Shown here piece after piece: positions 1-7,690 of a stretch of 35,931 nucleotides of DNA. The stretch comes from Oscillospiraceae bacterium. Lineage in GTDB: Bacteria > Bacillota > Clostridia > Oscillospirales > Oscillospiraceae. The stretch's first letter is position 1; each line of letters starts with the position of its first letter. The position numbers were made by a program, and so were the translations under genes. The notes under the pieces were generated by a model. The model had not been told where the DNA came from and made no database searches. It worked only from the letters and a program-made list of their open reading frames with translations. The stretch is taken from NCBI GenBank assembly GCA_009776445.1, contig WRNV01000010.1, positions 10,254 to 46,184 on the forward strand, written 5' to 3'.

Positions 1-2778
1 ATCGACACCGACTATGACGGCCAGAGGGATCTATTGCAGCTTCAAATCAGAAGGCCGATAGAGACCGAAACGCTCGGCTTGAAAGTGCCGGTACTCGCAA
101 CTGTCACACCGTACCAGACCACTGCGGGAGCCGCGCTCCTCCAGGCCTTCAGCGGCAGGACGTACGACGGTTTCGCCCCTCAAGGCCTGACGCCGCAAAG
201 GGATACCTCCAACAGGTTCAGCCACTTGAGATACCCCGACGGAAACATCGTCTGGGGACCCGAGGGAGATATGAGCTATGAGGCTCTCCGCGCCGTGACT
301 GACGAAGTCGTCGGAGTCGGGCCGAACGCCATCATCGCAAGGCATAGGCAACTCGTGGAGTACGACATGCTTGACCGCGAAGCTGACGACTACACCGAAT
401 GGCACTATGATAACTTCCCATGGCTCCCGCCTGCAAGGACCCCACAAGGTTCTCAGCTGAGAGGCGAGCAGTTGGCGGTCACCACATCGTTTGGGGAAAC
501 ATTTTTCACTCCATTTCTCACAAATGGATACGCTGTGTGCCGTTTCTATATCATCGGCGCCAACCATAGCGAAGGCATACTTCAATACGGCGGTTACGCG
601 GAAAGCCTTGCCGCCGCGTCAATGGTAGACTGGCTCAACGGCAGGGTCAAGGCATACTCTGATCCTTCGGGAACTATTGAAGTCGAGGCGTATTGGGCGA
701 CAGGCGACGTCGCGATGGGCGGCACGTCCTACAACGGGACGCTCCCCATGGCGGCTGGTGTCACAGGCGTCGAAGGTTTGAGGACGATAATCCCAATAGC
801 CCCAGTCACCAGCGCTTATGACTACTATCTGGCCAATTCGATGTTTTACGCGCCCGGCGGATATCTGGGCGAAGAAATCACAAACATAATTTTGTACTGT
901 TTTGGGAGGGGCATTGCCGGATCATCAGGCACTAACGGCACTCCCTCCGGGCGAACGTTCCCGAATATGATAGTCTGGAACCACTTCTGGGATTATATGA
1001 AGTACAATCTCTACGAGCAGGATACAGACCAGGGCGATTACAGCCCATATTACGACGAAAGGAATATCGTTTCGTTCGGCGACGATATGCGCAAAGATTT
1101 AGCCGTCATTATGTTGCACGGGTTTTACGACAATAACGTCAGGTTCAAGCAAACCGCCATGTACAATGAAATGCTCAAATATTACGGCATCGAAGTTGTT
1201 AAAGGCTCGTTTAGCCGGAATACTCACTCCGCCGCCGCTCTCACCTCCGACGGTGCGCTGATTGCCGAAAACATGCACGAATGGATAGACCACTTCCTGT
1301 ATGGCATAGATAACGGCGTCGTCGACAAACTTCCTAACTACTCTGTGCAAAACACCTTTAATAGCACGTGGACGTATTACGACCAGTGGCCGTTGGGTCA
1401 GTATAAGAAGTTTTATCCCACCGGCGGAAGGGTCGGACAACTGACGACTACCCCACCGGAAACAAACGCCAGCCTATCCTTCAAAGACGTCTTCCAGCTT
1501 GGATTGACGCGCCCAGTGCAGGCCACGCCTCAAGCGAACGTTTATATTCCAAACTTTGCCGAAAATGCTGCGCTGCACGCTGGGCAAGGCACCGTAATGG
1601 CAGGAACACAGTTTACCAGGTGGAAGAATTATATTACTGGAGGCAACGATAGCACGTCAGGTTGGGCAGGCGGCGGCGTAAACATGAACGCGCCAACAAG
1701 TGTAACGGCTAACTGGACGCGGGAACTGCAAGACCGTTTGTTATTCATCATGGACGTCCCTGAAGAGATGACAATCAGCGGAGTTATAAAGATGACAGCG
1801 AATGTAGCCGCCGATAAAAACTATGGCGCTCTGTCCGCTATGGTCCTTGACATCGGATCGACGGCGCGTACCACGACCTCTTCGAGTACCAGCGGTGGAA
1901 GGTCGATCAGGCTGGCTAACGGAAGCAGCCAAACGCTAAGTACCAACACTACAACCACAAATCCATTCGCGATCGTTTCACGCGGTTCGGTCGATATACG
2001 CAACCCGAACCCCGACGGCAAGATTTGGCCCGAAGTTCCTGGGATGGAATTTGCCAACACCTTCGGCGGCAACTGGAATCCGAACTATCTCTACCAGTCT
2101 GTGGAGATAAAACCCGAGCAATTCCACTCATACACCTGGGAGCTTGACGTTATGGAGTATACAATCCGCGCAGGACACAAGCTTGGCGTTATCATCTACG
2201 GCTCAGACCCTGAGTACACATATCTCCCGCCAAACGCGAACGCGGTGACAGAGTTCACGGTAGACATCGGGCCGGAAACATATCTGTCGCTCCCAATAGC
2301 AAGATATATCGATGTATCGGCAACTAAAGGCGGAACGATCGCAAAGGGTGCAAGCGGTATCTACAACAAGGGAGCTGTTTTAGAAATCGAAGCTGTCCCC
2401 AGCTTTGGGTACAGATTCACAGGTTGGACGTCCACAGTCGGCGATCTCGATGACGCGGACAGCCTAGCCACCACGTACATTGTGTCGGATAGTGGAACGG
2501 CTATAACGGCCAATTTTGAGGTAATTCCGATCGAAATACTAACCATTGAAGCTCCGGCGCAAGTGACGATCCCGCGTGGCGGGAGGTATACCTTTGACTT
2601 GACAATAACACCAGCAGACGCGCTCCCCGACGGGATCAAGTGGTCGGTTGCCAACGAGATGTTTGCCATGATAAATGACGACGGGGTTGTCATTGCTAAA
2701 AACATAACAGGCACAACGTTTATCACAGTGACAGCACCAAACGGCGTTTCCACAGTTATTATACTTAGGGTCGTGTAA
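1..2778 (+). CDS. Secreted S15-family (Xaa-Pro dipeptidyl-peptidase-like) hydrolase with C-terminal surface modules, 5' partial
   Basis: The reading frame is open back to base 1 (I-D-T-D-Y-D-G-Q-R-D), which matches the usual start of the PepX/S15 catalytic domain, so the true start and any signal peptide lie upstream of the window. The catalytic triad can be placed: nucleophile Ser in GTSYNG (Ser codon 727-729), Asp in HGFYDNN (1129-1131) and His in NTHS (1225-1227), with spacing typical of the family. A jelly-roll PepX_C-like domain follows (about 1700-2300). Two further modules are unusual for PepX: an InlB-type B-repeat-like segment (about 2311-2530, ending FTGW...TAITANFE) and a Big2-like Ig domain (about 2540-2775). 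These suggest an exported enzyme displayed at or near the cell surface. The family removes N-terminal dipeptides or hydrolyses esters; the exact substrate cannot be told. It ends with TAA and has no operon partner visible in the window. Confidence 0.88.
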   Translation: MDTDYDGQRDLLQLQIRRPIETETLGLKVPVLATVTPYQTTAGAALLQAFSGRTYDGFAPQGLTPQRDTSNRFSHLRYPDGNIVWGPEGDMSYEALRAVTDEVVGVGPNAIIARHRQLVEYDMLDREADDYTEWHYDNFPWLPPARTPQGSQLRGEQLAVTTSFGETFFTPFLTNGYAVCRFYIIGANHSEGILQYGGYAESLAAASMVDWLNGRVKAYSDPSGTIEVEAYWATGDVAMGGTSYNGTLPMAAGVTGVEGLRTIIPIAPVTSAYDYYLANSMFYAPGGYLGEEITNIILYCFGRGIAGSSGTNGTPSGRTFPNMIVWNHFWDYMKYNLYEQDTDQGDYSPYYDERNIVSFGDDMRKDLAVIMLHGFYDNNVRFKQTAMYNEMLKYYGIEVVKGSFSRNTHSAAALTSDGALIAENMHEWIDHFLYGIDNGVVDKLPNYSVQNTFNSTWTYYDQWPLGQYKKFYPTGGRVGQLTTTPPETNASLSFKDVFQLGLTRPVQATPQANVYIPNFAENAALHAGQGTVMAGTQFTRWKNYITGGNDSTSGWAGGGVNMNAPTSVTANWTRELQDRLLFIMDVPEEMTISGVIKMTANVAADKNYGALSAMVLDIGSTARTTTSSSTSGGRSIRLANGSSQTLSTNTTTTNPFAIVSRGSVDIRNPNPDGKIWPEVPGMEFANTFGGNWNPNYLYQSVEIKPEQFHSYTWELDVMEYTIRAGHKLGVIIYGSDPEYTYLPPNANAVTEFTVDIGPETYLSLPIARYIDVSATKGGTIAKGASGIYNKGAVLEIEAVPSFGYRFTGWTSTVGDLDDADSLATTYIVSDSGTAITANFEVIPIEILTIEAPAQVTIPRGGRYTFDLTITPADALPDGIKWSVANEMFAMINDDGVVIAKNITGTTFITVTAPNGVSTVIILRVV

Positions 2779-2837
2779 GACGCTTTTGCTTAACCTGAAA
2801 AGGAATAGCCGCATTATTTGACAGCTAAATGAAAACA

Positions 2838-2874
2838 CGGTTACTGTTCGCGGCGCGTCCGCGAACAGTAACCG
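2838..2874. repeat. Perfect 16-bp inverted repeat (hairpin or operator)
   Basis: The arms 2838-2853 and 2859-2874 are perfect reverse complements (CGGTTACTGTTCGCGG on the left) separated by five bases. The repeat ends 6 bases before the ribosome site AAGGAG (2881-2886) of the next gene. A perfect TTGACA lies at 2818-2823; a weak -10 (TACTGT, 2842-2847, 18-base spacer) would fall inside the left arm. No U-tract follows, so it is not a standard terminator. It could be a repressor operator or an RNA hairpin in the leader. Confidence 0.8.
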
Positions 2875-2897
2875 AATGTAAAGGAGCTTACGTGGCG

Positions 2898-3428
2898 ATG
2901 AAAAGAAAACTAGCGATTGGAATAGTTGTTATTGCTGTAGCCGCGTTTGTCGGAGGGACGGGCATACTCGCGTTTGCTGAATTAGGGACGCAGGACGATC
3001 CACTCATAACGCTCAGCTATCTTACTGAAGTGTTCAAAAAACAGGTAATGGACGACACAAAAAAAGCCGAGCAGGAATTAGCTCAAAAGCTCGAATCGCG
3101 TATCTCCGAACTTGAGGCCGAGCTAGAAACCAGACCGAGCGCGCCCACCCCGATTCCGGGCGGCACGGATGTTTTTTCCGTCGTCACATTGAACAATGGA
3201 CAGTCGCTGACATGTTCCGTCGGCACCGAAATAATGTTACGAATCGGTACAGCTACCGGTTTTGGTAGCGCGCCGGCTCTTGTGGACTATACTGACGGCG
3301 CGACGCTGTCGTCGGGGACGGCGCTAGTGACAAATCACATGTATCTTGTGACAATAGAAGGCAACGGCGCGCGAGCGACCGCAGGCACAGTCAGAATCCT
3401 GGTTCGTGGAAATTATAAAATCACGTAG
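2898..3428 (+). CDS. Small secreted or membrane-anchored coiled-coil protein, unknown function
   Basis: This 176-residue protein starts with a basic, hydrophobic leader (MKRKLAIGIVVIAVAAFVGG...AFA), a signal peptide or uncleaved anchor. A Lys/Glu/Ala-rich coiled coil follows (about residues 35-75), then a short Pro/Thr linker and a compact C-terminal domain of about 90 residues ending in an R-G-N-Y-K-I-T strand. The C-terminal half resembles a family of small secreted proteins seen in spore-forming Bacillota (pattern: L-x-x-G-x-x-L, then N-H-x-L/Y, then V-R-G-x-Y-x-I) whose role is unknown. AAGGAG at 2881-2886 could serve ATG 2898 (11 bases) or GTG 2892 (5 bases); I chose ATG because the signal peptide starts cleanly there. 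A 16-bp palindrome sits just upstream and a strong terminator follows. Confidence 0.75.
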   Translation: MKRKLAIGIVVIAVAAFVGGTGILAFAELGTQDDPLITLSYLTEVFKKQVMDDTKKAEQELAQKLESRISELEAELETRPSAPTPIPGGTDVFSVVTLNNGQSLTCSVGTEIMLRIGTATGFGSAPALVDYTDGATLSSGTALVTNHMYLVTIEGNGARATAGTVRILVRGNYKIT

Positions 3429-3440
3429 TATACATTTGCA

Positions 3441-3490
3441 GCTGTGAACAAAAAAGTTGTGCAATATTGCGCAACTTTTTCATTCACAGC
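3441..3490. terminator. Bidirectional rho-independent terminator
   Basis: This is an almost perfect palindrome. GCTGTGAA (3441-3448) pairs with TTCACAGC (3483-3490), and AAAAAGTTG (3451-3459) pairs with CAACTTTTT (3472-3480). The A-tract and T-tract flanking the core give a U-run in either direction. It lies between the plus-strand secreted protein gene and the end of the minus-strand T7SS cluster, so it probably ends both transcripts. Confidence 0.9.
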
Positions 3491-3510
3491 TACCTATTAC
3501 CTGGGTATTG

Positions 3511-3666
3511 CTACTTGTCGCTTTTCCCATATTCTTCGTCAAGTTTCCGCCGCAGTCGTTTCTTGCTGCCGCGAAACACAAACAGCACGATAACCAGCGC
3601 CAGAATCGCGGCGCAAGCGCAAGCGATCCCACCATAAAACATCATGCTGCCCGTAGTCCATTCCAT
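3511..3666 (-). CDS. 51-residue single-pass membrane protein, last gene of the T7SS cluster
   Basis: The frame begins with ATG (3666-3664) three bases after the stop of the kinase gene and is preceded by GGAGGGG, so it is very likely translated and coupled to the kinase. The protein starts MEWTTGSMMFYGG, has one strong membrane helix (about residues 12-32, IACACAAILALVIVLFVF) and ends in a basic then mixed-charge tail (RGSKKRLRRKLDEEYGKSDK), predicted cytoplasmic by the positive-inside rule. The stop is TAG at 3513-3511, followed by the shared terminator. I recognise no family. By position it may be a small membrane subunit of the secretion apparatus or a kinase partner. Its size and single helix recall the role, but not the sequence, of EssA. 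It is easily missed by gene callers with a length cutoff. Confidence 0.75.
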   Translation of the reverse strand: MEWTTGSMMFYGGIACACAAILALVIVLFVFRGSKKRLRRKLDEEYGKSDK

Positions 3667-3669
3667 GTA

Positions 3670-6057
3670 TTACCCCTCCTCTTTGTTTTCCAGCCAACCG
3701 TTATCGCGCAACTCGGTAATCAGGTTTCCCAGCATCAGCATCTCGACGTCGTCCCCAGCGCTTCCGGGGCGGGCGTCGTAGAGTTCCCGCGCCATGAGAT
3801 ACCACTTGTATGTCTCGGCATAGTTGCGCTTTTCATTGGGAATAACGCTTTGTTCTTCAAGCGCCAGATACGCAAGTCGCAATGGGGCTCGGTATTCGCC
3901 TTCATAGTTTGTAAGCATTTCGGTATAAGCTGCCCGTGCGCTGGGGAAATCTCCGAGTTCCTGGTACAAAATGCCTATATTCAACAATATCCGCATGGAA
4001 ACCAACCCTTTTCCCCGGACATCCTCAAATAGCGCGACAGCTTGCTCCATATAAGCCCTGGCCTCTGGCCCGCCGTCCCGCGCGGCTCGCGTGTAAGCGT
4101 CGGCCAACTGCTCGGCTATTATAAGTTGCTCCGGAAACTCGCGCCTCGCGTCAAGAAGCAACTCTATCTCTTCGTCGATGCGGTCTGGCAATCGCTTATA
4201 CGCGTTGGCGCTCATCAGATATACGCGCTGGCGCGTTTGGCTGTTATCGATTATCTCAAGCGCCTTCCGAAACCACTCCACCGCCTCAGCGTCGTCGGTC
4301 TTGGCATAAGCGATCTCGCCACGCAGCAGGTATATTGAATCGTCGCCCGCTTGCAAATTCTGGAGTTCGTCCAAAACATCCTCCGCCTCCTCTACTCTCC
4401 CCAACCTCGCCAGAGCGATAGCGTAACCCCGCGTATAATCTAAATTAAATTTACTGTACTCAAGGGCTATATTATAATACTGAGCCGCGTTCGCGAAGTC
4501 CTCCTTCTCAAAAAAGCACTCGGCTAGTATAAAGTAAATATCCCCTAGCAAGCCGCTTTCTTCCTCAAGCACATCATAAGACGCCCACAATGCTATGAAA
4601 CCACGTATAAAGGCGGCGCAATCCTCATATCGCCCATCGTCAAAAAGCACTTTTGCCCATGCGTGATAAGCCGCCACCTTTTCTGGAAACAGCGCGACCG
4701 CTTCATTGTACGCGCGTTCACTGCCGCCGCCATCCGCCCCCTCCTGACTAGCCACGCGACTTATGTCAAATACGAGCTCAGAATATTTAGAAGCCTTTTC
4801 GTCGCCCATGCGCAAAAAACCAAGCGCAGCGATAGCGCCGGACGCTGCAATCAAAATGGCAAGAAAAGTAACGGTCAAGGCTTGCGTTAATCGCTGGCGT
4901 TTCCAGCGGCGGTCATTCGTGTGTATACCATCAACCGCCTGCGACAGTTGTGCCGCCGTCTGAAAACGTTGCGCTGGGTCGCGCCTCATGCATTTTTCAA
5001 CGACATAGACGACGCCCTCGCTCAATTTGACGCCAAAACCCGTTAGCGGCTTAATATTGCTGGTAGATATGGCTGGTTTCTCACCCGTGAGTAAATGGTA
5101 TAGCGTGGCTCCTAAGCTGTAGATGTCTGAGCGTGCGTCCAACCGGATATCCGGACCGCGCCATGATTCAACGGGAAGCGGCACCACTGATGGATCATAG
5201 CTAAGCCGCTCGGTTTGCCCATAGCCCTCACCCTCATTGCCGTATAACATCTCTGTCACGCCACCGGACGACGCGGTCGCTCGTCTTTCCGCGTCTATTA
5301 GTTCCGTTCCATTCCGGGCTGACGTCGCCGGTACGTTTGAGTATGCCTCCCTGTTAATAAGTTCAGTCCCATTTTGCGTAGACGGTGGTTGAAATGGCAA
5401 GTATGGCTCGGTCGCCGTCGGCCGTGGCGCGTACGGTTCAGCCGGCTGCAGCGGTACATGCTGTTCGACCGCCGACACTGCAAGCCCGCCATATTGCTCT
5501 GGCGAGGCATACCCAGGGCTTCGCCCCAACGCTTGCGCCGCGCCCTCATGAAGAACCAGCGAAACATTAAAGTCGATCAGGCAGATGTCGCCATTTTCAG
5601 TAAGCATGATATTTGCCGGCTTGATATCACTATGCAGTACCGGTGGCGTCTGCCCATGCAGATACACAAGCGCCGAACATAACTGCCGTGCCCAATGGAT
5701 CACCTGCTGTTGTGGAAACCGCCGCCCTTCTTTTAGCAAATCTTCTAAACTGTGGCCGGGAATGAACTCCATTACTGTGTAGATTTCTCTTATACTACCA
5801 TCGTAATCATGTTCCGTAATGAAATCATAAATCTGCGGCAGATAGCTATGCCTCAGGTTTTTTAATATATCGACCTCGATCCGCTGTACTCGTGGGTCAA
5901 ATTTACCCTCACCCTTAATTTGCTTCAGAACGACCGGTTTTTGCAATCGGGAGTGCCATGCCTTATACACAACGCCGCCGCCGCCGGAACCCAGGACGGA
6001 CTGGATTTGGTATGTAGGGTCTGATAGGGCCGGGAATGCGCGGTCCTGCTCTGACAT
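3670..6057 (-). CDS. Transmembrane Ser/Thr protein kinase with external TPR domain (T7SS-associated)
   Basis: This is a 795-residue Hanks-type kinase. The Gly loop is GSGGGGVVYKAW (about 23-34), the ATP-binding Lys is in VVLKQI (45), the helix-C Glu is near 61, the catalytic loop is HSDIKPANIM (142-151), and the metal-binding triad reads DFN rather than DFG (162-164). The usual A/SPE is present as YASPEQYGG (183-191). About 120 residues rich in Pro, Thr and Glu then interrupt the activation segment before the domain resumes at LDARSDIYSLG (306-316). This insert contains NGTELI twice, plus GVTEML and GQTERL. A single membrane helix (about 391-416) is followed by about 380 residues of TPR-like helical repeats, predicted outside the cell. 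GAGGTGA precedes the ATG. It is likely to phosphorylate itself and cluster proteins read by FHA domains. Kinase, membrane helix and external helical domain match the layout of EssB. Confidence 0.92.
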   Translation of the reverse strand: MSEQDRAFPALSDPTYQIQSVLGSGGGGVVYKAWHSRLQKPVVLKQIKGEGKFDPRVQRIEVDILKNLRHSYLPQIYDFITEHDYDGSIREIYTVMEFIPGHSLEDLLKEGRRFPQQQVIHWARQLCSALVYLHGQTPPVLHSDIKPANIMLTENGDICLIDFNVSLVLHEGAAQALGRSPGYASPEQYGGLAVSAVEQHVPLQPAEPYAPRPTATEPYLPFQPPSTQNGTELINREAYSNVPATSARNGTELIDAERRATASSGGVTEMLYGNEGEGYGQTERLSYDPSVVPLPVESWRGPDIRLDARSDIYSLGATLYHLLTGEKPAISTSNIKPLTGFGVKLSEGVVYVVEKCMRRDPAQRFQTAAQLSQAVDGIHTNDRRWKRQRLTQALTVTFLAILIAASGAIAALGFLRMGDEKASKYSELVFDISRVASQEGADGGGSERAYNEAVALFPEKVAAYHAWAKVLFDDGRYEDCAAFIRGFIALWASYDVLEEESGLLGDIYFILAECFFEKEDFANAAQYYNIALEYSKFNLDYTRGYAIALARLGRVEEAEDVLDELQNLQAGDDSIYLLRGEIAYAKTDDAEAVEWFRKALEIIDNSQTRQRVYLMSANAYKRLPDRIDEEIELLLDARREFPEQLIIAEQLADAYTRAARDGGPEARAYMEQAVALFEDVRGKGLVSMRILLNIGILYQELGDFPSARAAYTEMLTNYEGEYRAPLRLAYLALEEQSVIPNEKRNYAETYKWYLMARELYDARPGSAGDDVEMLMLGNLITELRDNGWLENKEEG

Positions 6058-6074
6058 ATGCCGTCACCTCGTTT

Positions 6075-6512
6075 TTATGAATTTTGCGCTCCTGCTTGCT
6101 CTGCGGCGGACTGTTCGTACTTAATGACAGCCGCTTGGAACCAATCCGGCAAAATCAAACAGCTTGAGAAAAGCACCCCATACATCCTATGGGCGATTGG
6201 CGGGGGATGCGTGAGCCTCCTGTCCGGTTGGCGCTGGGTTTGCCCACTGCCGCCCAGCGTCGACCGTTCCGCCCGCGCGTAAACATCCAGAACCTCGATC
6301 AAAACTTGCTCAAATTTCATTGCGGATAGGCGCAGGCCCTCAACAGCTTCACATTCGGCAGTAATTTGCGACCTTAAAGCTCCCAGGGGTTTTGGCAAAT
6401 CGGAAAGGATTCCGCAAAGCTGCTCACGAGCCTCATCTAAACCGTCTGCGATCAACCTGAGCGCGTCCCCTGCTTCAACCAAGGGACCTGAAGTAATATC
6501 ATACCGAGCCAT
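6075..6512 (-). CDS. WXG100-like helical protein with Pro/Arg-rich tail (MARY family member)
   Basis: This 145-residue protein has an all-helical N-terminal domain of about 90 residues. Its first four residues (MARY) and its YARAE motif (Tyr78, Glu82) fall at exactly the same positions as in the 486-residue protein encoded at 8699-10159, so the two share one module. The YxxxE pattern matches the T7SS export motif. No WXG turn is present; Leu-Pro-Lys-Pro occurs where the turn would be. The tail (about 90-145) is Pro/Arg-rich and then carries a hydrophobic patch (MYGVLFSSCLILPDWF). It lies 17 bases before the kinase gene and may be a secreted partner or a cytoplasmic adaptor. Only a weak AGGT lies near the start codon, and a hairpin precedes the gene. 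Confidence 0.72.
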   Translation of the reverse strand: MARYDITSGPLVEAGDALRLIADGLDEAREQLCGILSDLPKPLGALRSQITAECEAVEGLRLSAMKFEQVLIEVLDVYARAERSTLGGSGQTQRQPDRRLTHPPPIAHRMYGVLFSSCLILPDWFQAAVIKYEQSAAEQAGAQNS

Positions 6513-6537
6513 AACACTTTTACCTATAAAACGGAGA

Positions 6538-6564
6538 AGGCGGGAGAGCGCAGCATTCCCGCCT
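6538..6564 (-). terminator. Intra-operon hairpin (possible attenuator or processing site)
   Basis: On the minus strand AGGCGGGA (6564-6557) pairs with TCCCGCCT (6545-6538) across 11 bases, followed by TCTCCGTTTT. The short, impure T-tract suggests partial termination or mRNA stabilisation rather than full termination. It separates the esx-type genes from the 145-residue protein and kinase genes, so it could lower expression of the latter. Confidence 0.5.
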
Positions 6565-6581
6565 ATTCACCAATGACTTGT

Positions 6582-6908
6582 TCAAACGCCGAATATGTCA
6601 GTCCGCAACCCGGAGGCCACTTCCTTTAGCCTATCTTCGACTTTCGTATATTGCTCGATGACGACTTCCAGATCGTGGATATACTCTTCTACTATGCGCA
6701 GCGCTTCCTCAATCTGCCTGTAAAACTGAAGGAATTTCTGCAACAAGGCTGCTGAACTGGGGCTGATCCAACTAACTGTGGCTAACGCTACCATAATTTC
6801 CCTGATCCTCTGCATGAGGTTGATGAGGGTTTGGCGCTTGTTTTTAAACGAATCTAATTTGCGGGCGACGATACCGACGTCTACCTTTAACACTGCTGTC
6901 ATTGCCAT
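6582..6908 (-). CDS. WXG100-like protein with degenerate WXG turn
   Basis: This 108-residue, almost entirely helical protein has the size and layout of WXG100 proteins. The turn reads SWISP (Trp47), so Trp is kept but Gly is replaced and Pro follows two residues later. The second helix ends with YTKVE (Tyr87, Glu91), a YxxxE T7SS motif, and the extreme C-terminus is TDIFGV. That tail closely matches TDVFGI at the end of the protein encoded at 7691-8041. A good ribosome site (AAAGGAGA) lies 10 bases before the ATG. It is probably one half of a heterodimer with another small protein of this cluster, exported through EssC. Which partner it uses cannot be told from sequence. Confidence 0.8.
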   Translation of the reverse strand: MAMTAVLKVDVGIVARKLDSFKNKRQTLINLMQRIREIMVALATVSWISPSSAALLQKFLQFYRQIEEALRIVEEYIHDLEVVIEQYTKVEDRLKEVASGLRTDIFGV

Positions 6909-6971
6909 AATAATTATCTCCTTTTCAATAAATTAGTTTTTATTAACTTTTTTTGACTCGCCAGCCCGCTG

Positions 6972-7286
6972 CTAGCTGCTCTGCCGCTTGGTGTTCGACT
7001 TCATTTCGTCTTGCACCGCAGCTTCGGTTCGGTCGTAATCGTCCGCGCTTTCTCTTACTGCTCCAACATAGTCGTTGATGACTTTGTACAGATCGTTGAA
7101 GCGAGGCTCGTCATTCTTCAGCCGTGAGTTGAACGATTGATTGGCGTCGCCGCTCCAAGTGCTGTCAAGGTCCCTACCGTCGGCGAACATTTCCTGCTGC
7201 AGGGTGTTGTACTGCCCGGCCAACTGCTCGACTTCTTCCGCGTCACCGCGCATTTTCTGGGTACTGGTTTCGATAGTGATAGACAT
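6972..7286 (-). CDS. WXG100 family protein (EsxA-like)
   Basis: This 104-residue protein shows the classic helix-turn-helix of the ESAT-6 superfamily. The turn is STWSGDANQSF (W44-S-G46) and the second helix ends YDRTE (Tyr84, Glu88), a YxxxE secretion motif. Its start MSITIETSTQKMR is typical of canonical EsxA proteins, so of the five small WXG100 proteins here it is the best candidate for the core EsxA. AAGGAGG sits 11 bases before the ATG. The 98 bases upstream hold a TATAAT-like box (TATATAAT, minus strand) about 40 bases before the start, hinting at extra local transcription, although no good -35 is visible. Confidence 0.9.
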   Translation of the reverse strand: MSITIETSTQKMRGDAEEVEQLAGQYNTLQQEMFADGRDLDSTWSGDANQSFNSRLKNDEPRFNDLYKVINDYVGAVRESADDYDRTEAAVQDEMKSNTKRQSS

Positions 7287-7384
7287 GGTTTGTTATTCCT
7301 CCTTAAATTTGATTTATGTCAATTATATAGCTGAGACAAGACAGGCTACATAATCGCATTCAGCGAGTAAGATGGGAAAGGTTG

Positions 7385-7678
7385 CTAATGGAAGATATTG
7401 CCAATTGCGCTCTGGGCGGCTTCTTCAGCCCGCTTTATATAATCTATCTTTGCCCGGAAAGCCGCCGCGTCCTCGCGGATCTTTTTTGCTTCCTCTTCCA
7501 GTTTTTCGCCCAGCGCCTCCAGTTTTTTTATATAGGCGGAAGCCGTCTCCCCCTGCCAGGCACCGCGAACCCCGTCGATAATGCCTTCGAGCTTTTTCTT
7601 CTGTTCCACTATGCCTTCGGCGCACTGGGCCATGCCCGCTGCCTGGAGGTAAGCTTTTCTAAAATCAATTTCTAACAT
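7385..7678 (-). CDS. WXG100 family protein
   Basis: This 97-residue helical hairpin protein has turn GAWQGETASAY (W41-Q-G43). Charged heptads run along both helices (KKKLEGII, KKLEALGEKLEEEAKKI). The second helix contains DYIKRAEE, one residue off the YxxxD/E pattern: Tyr to Glu is five residues, not four. This is the only one of the seven related proteins here to miss the motif, which may mark it as the passive partner of a dimer. It ends AIGNIFH, loosely like the DIFGV/DVFGI tails of two neighbours. A GGGTGA-type ribosome site precedes the ATG, and the upstream gene ends 12 bases away. Confidence 0.87.
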   Translation of the reverse strand: MLEIDFRKAYLQAAGMAQCAEGIVEQKKKLEGIIDGVRGAWQGETASAYIKKLEALGEKLEEEAKKIREDAAAFRAKIDYIKRAEEAAQSAIGNIFH

Positions 7679-7690
7679 ACGATCACCCGC

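Noticed and set aside
3457..4032. 191-residue plus-strand frame over the terminator and kinase end
   Set aside because: It begins within the terminator hairpin and runs antisense to the kinase and the 51-residue gene; no homology seen.
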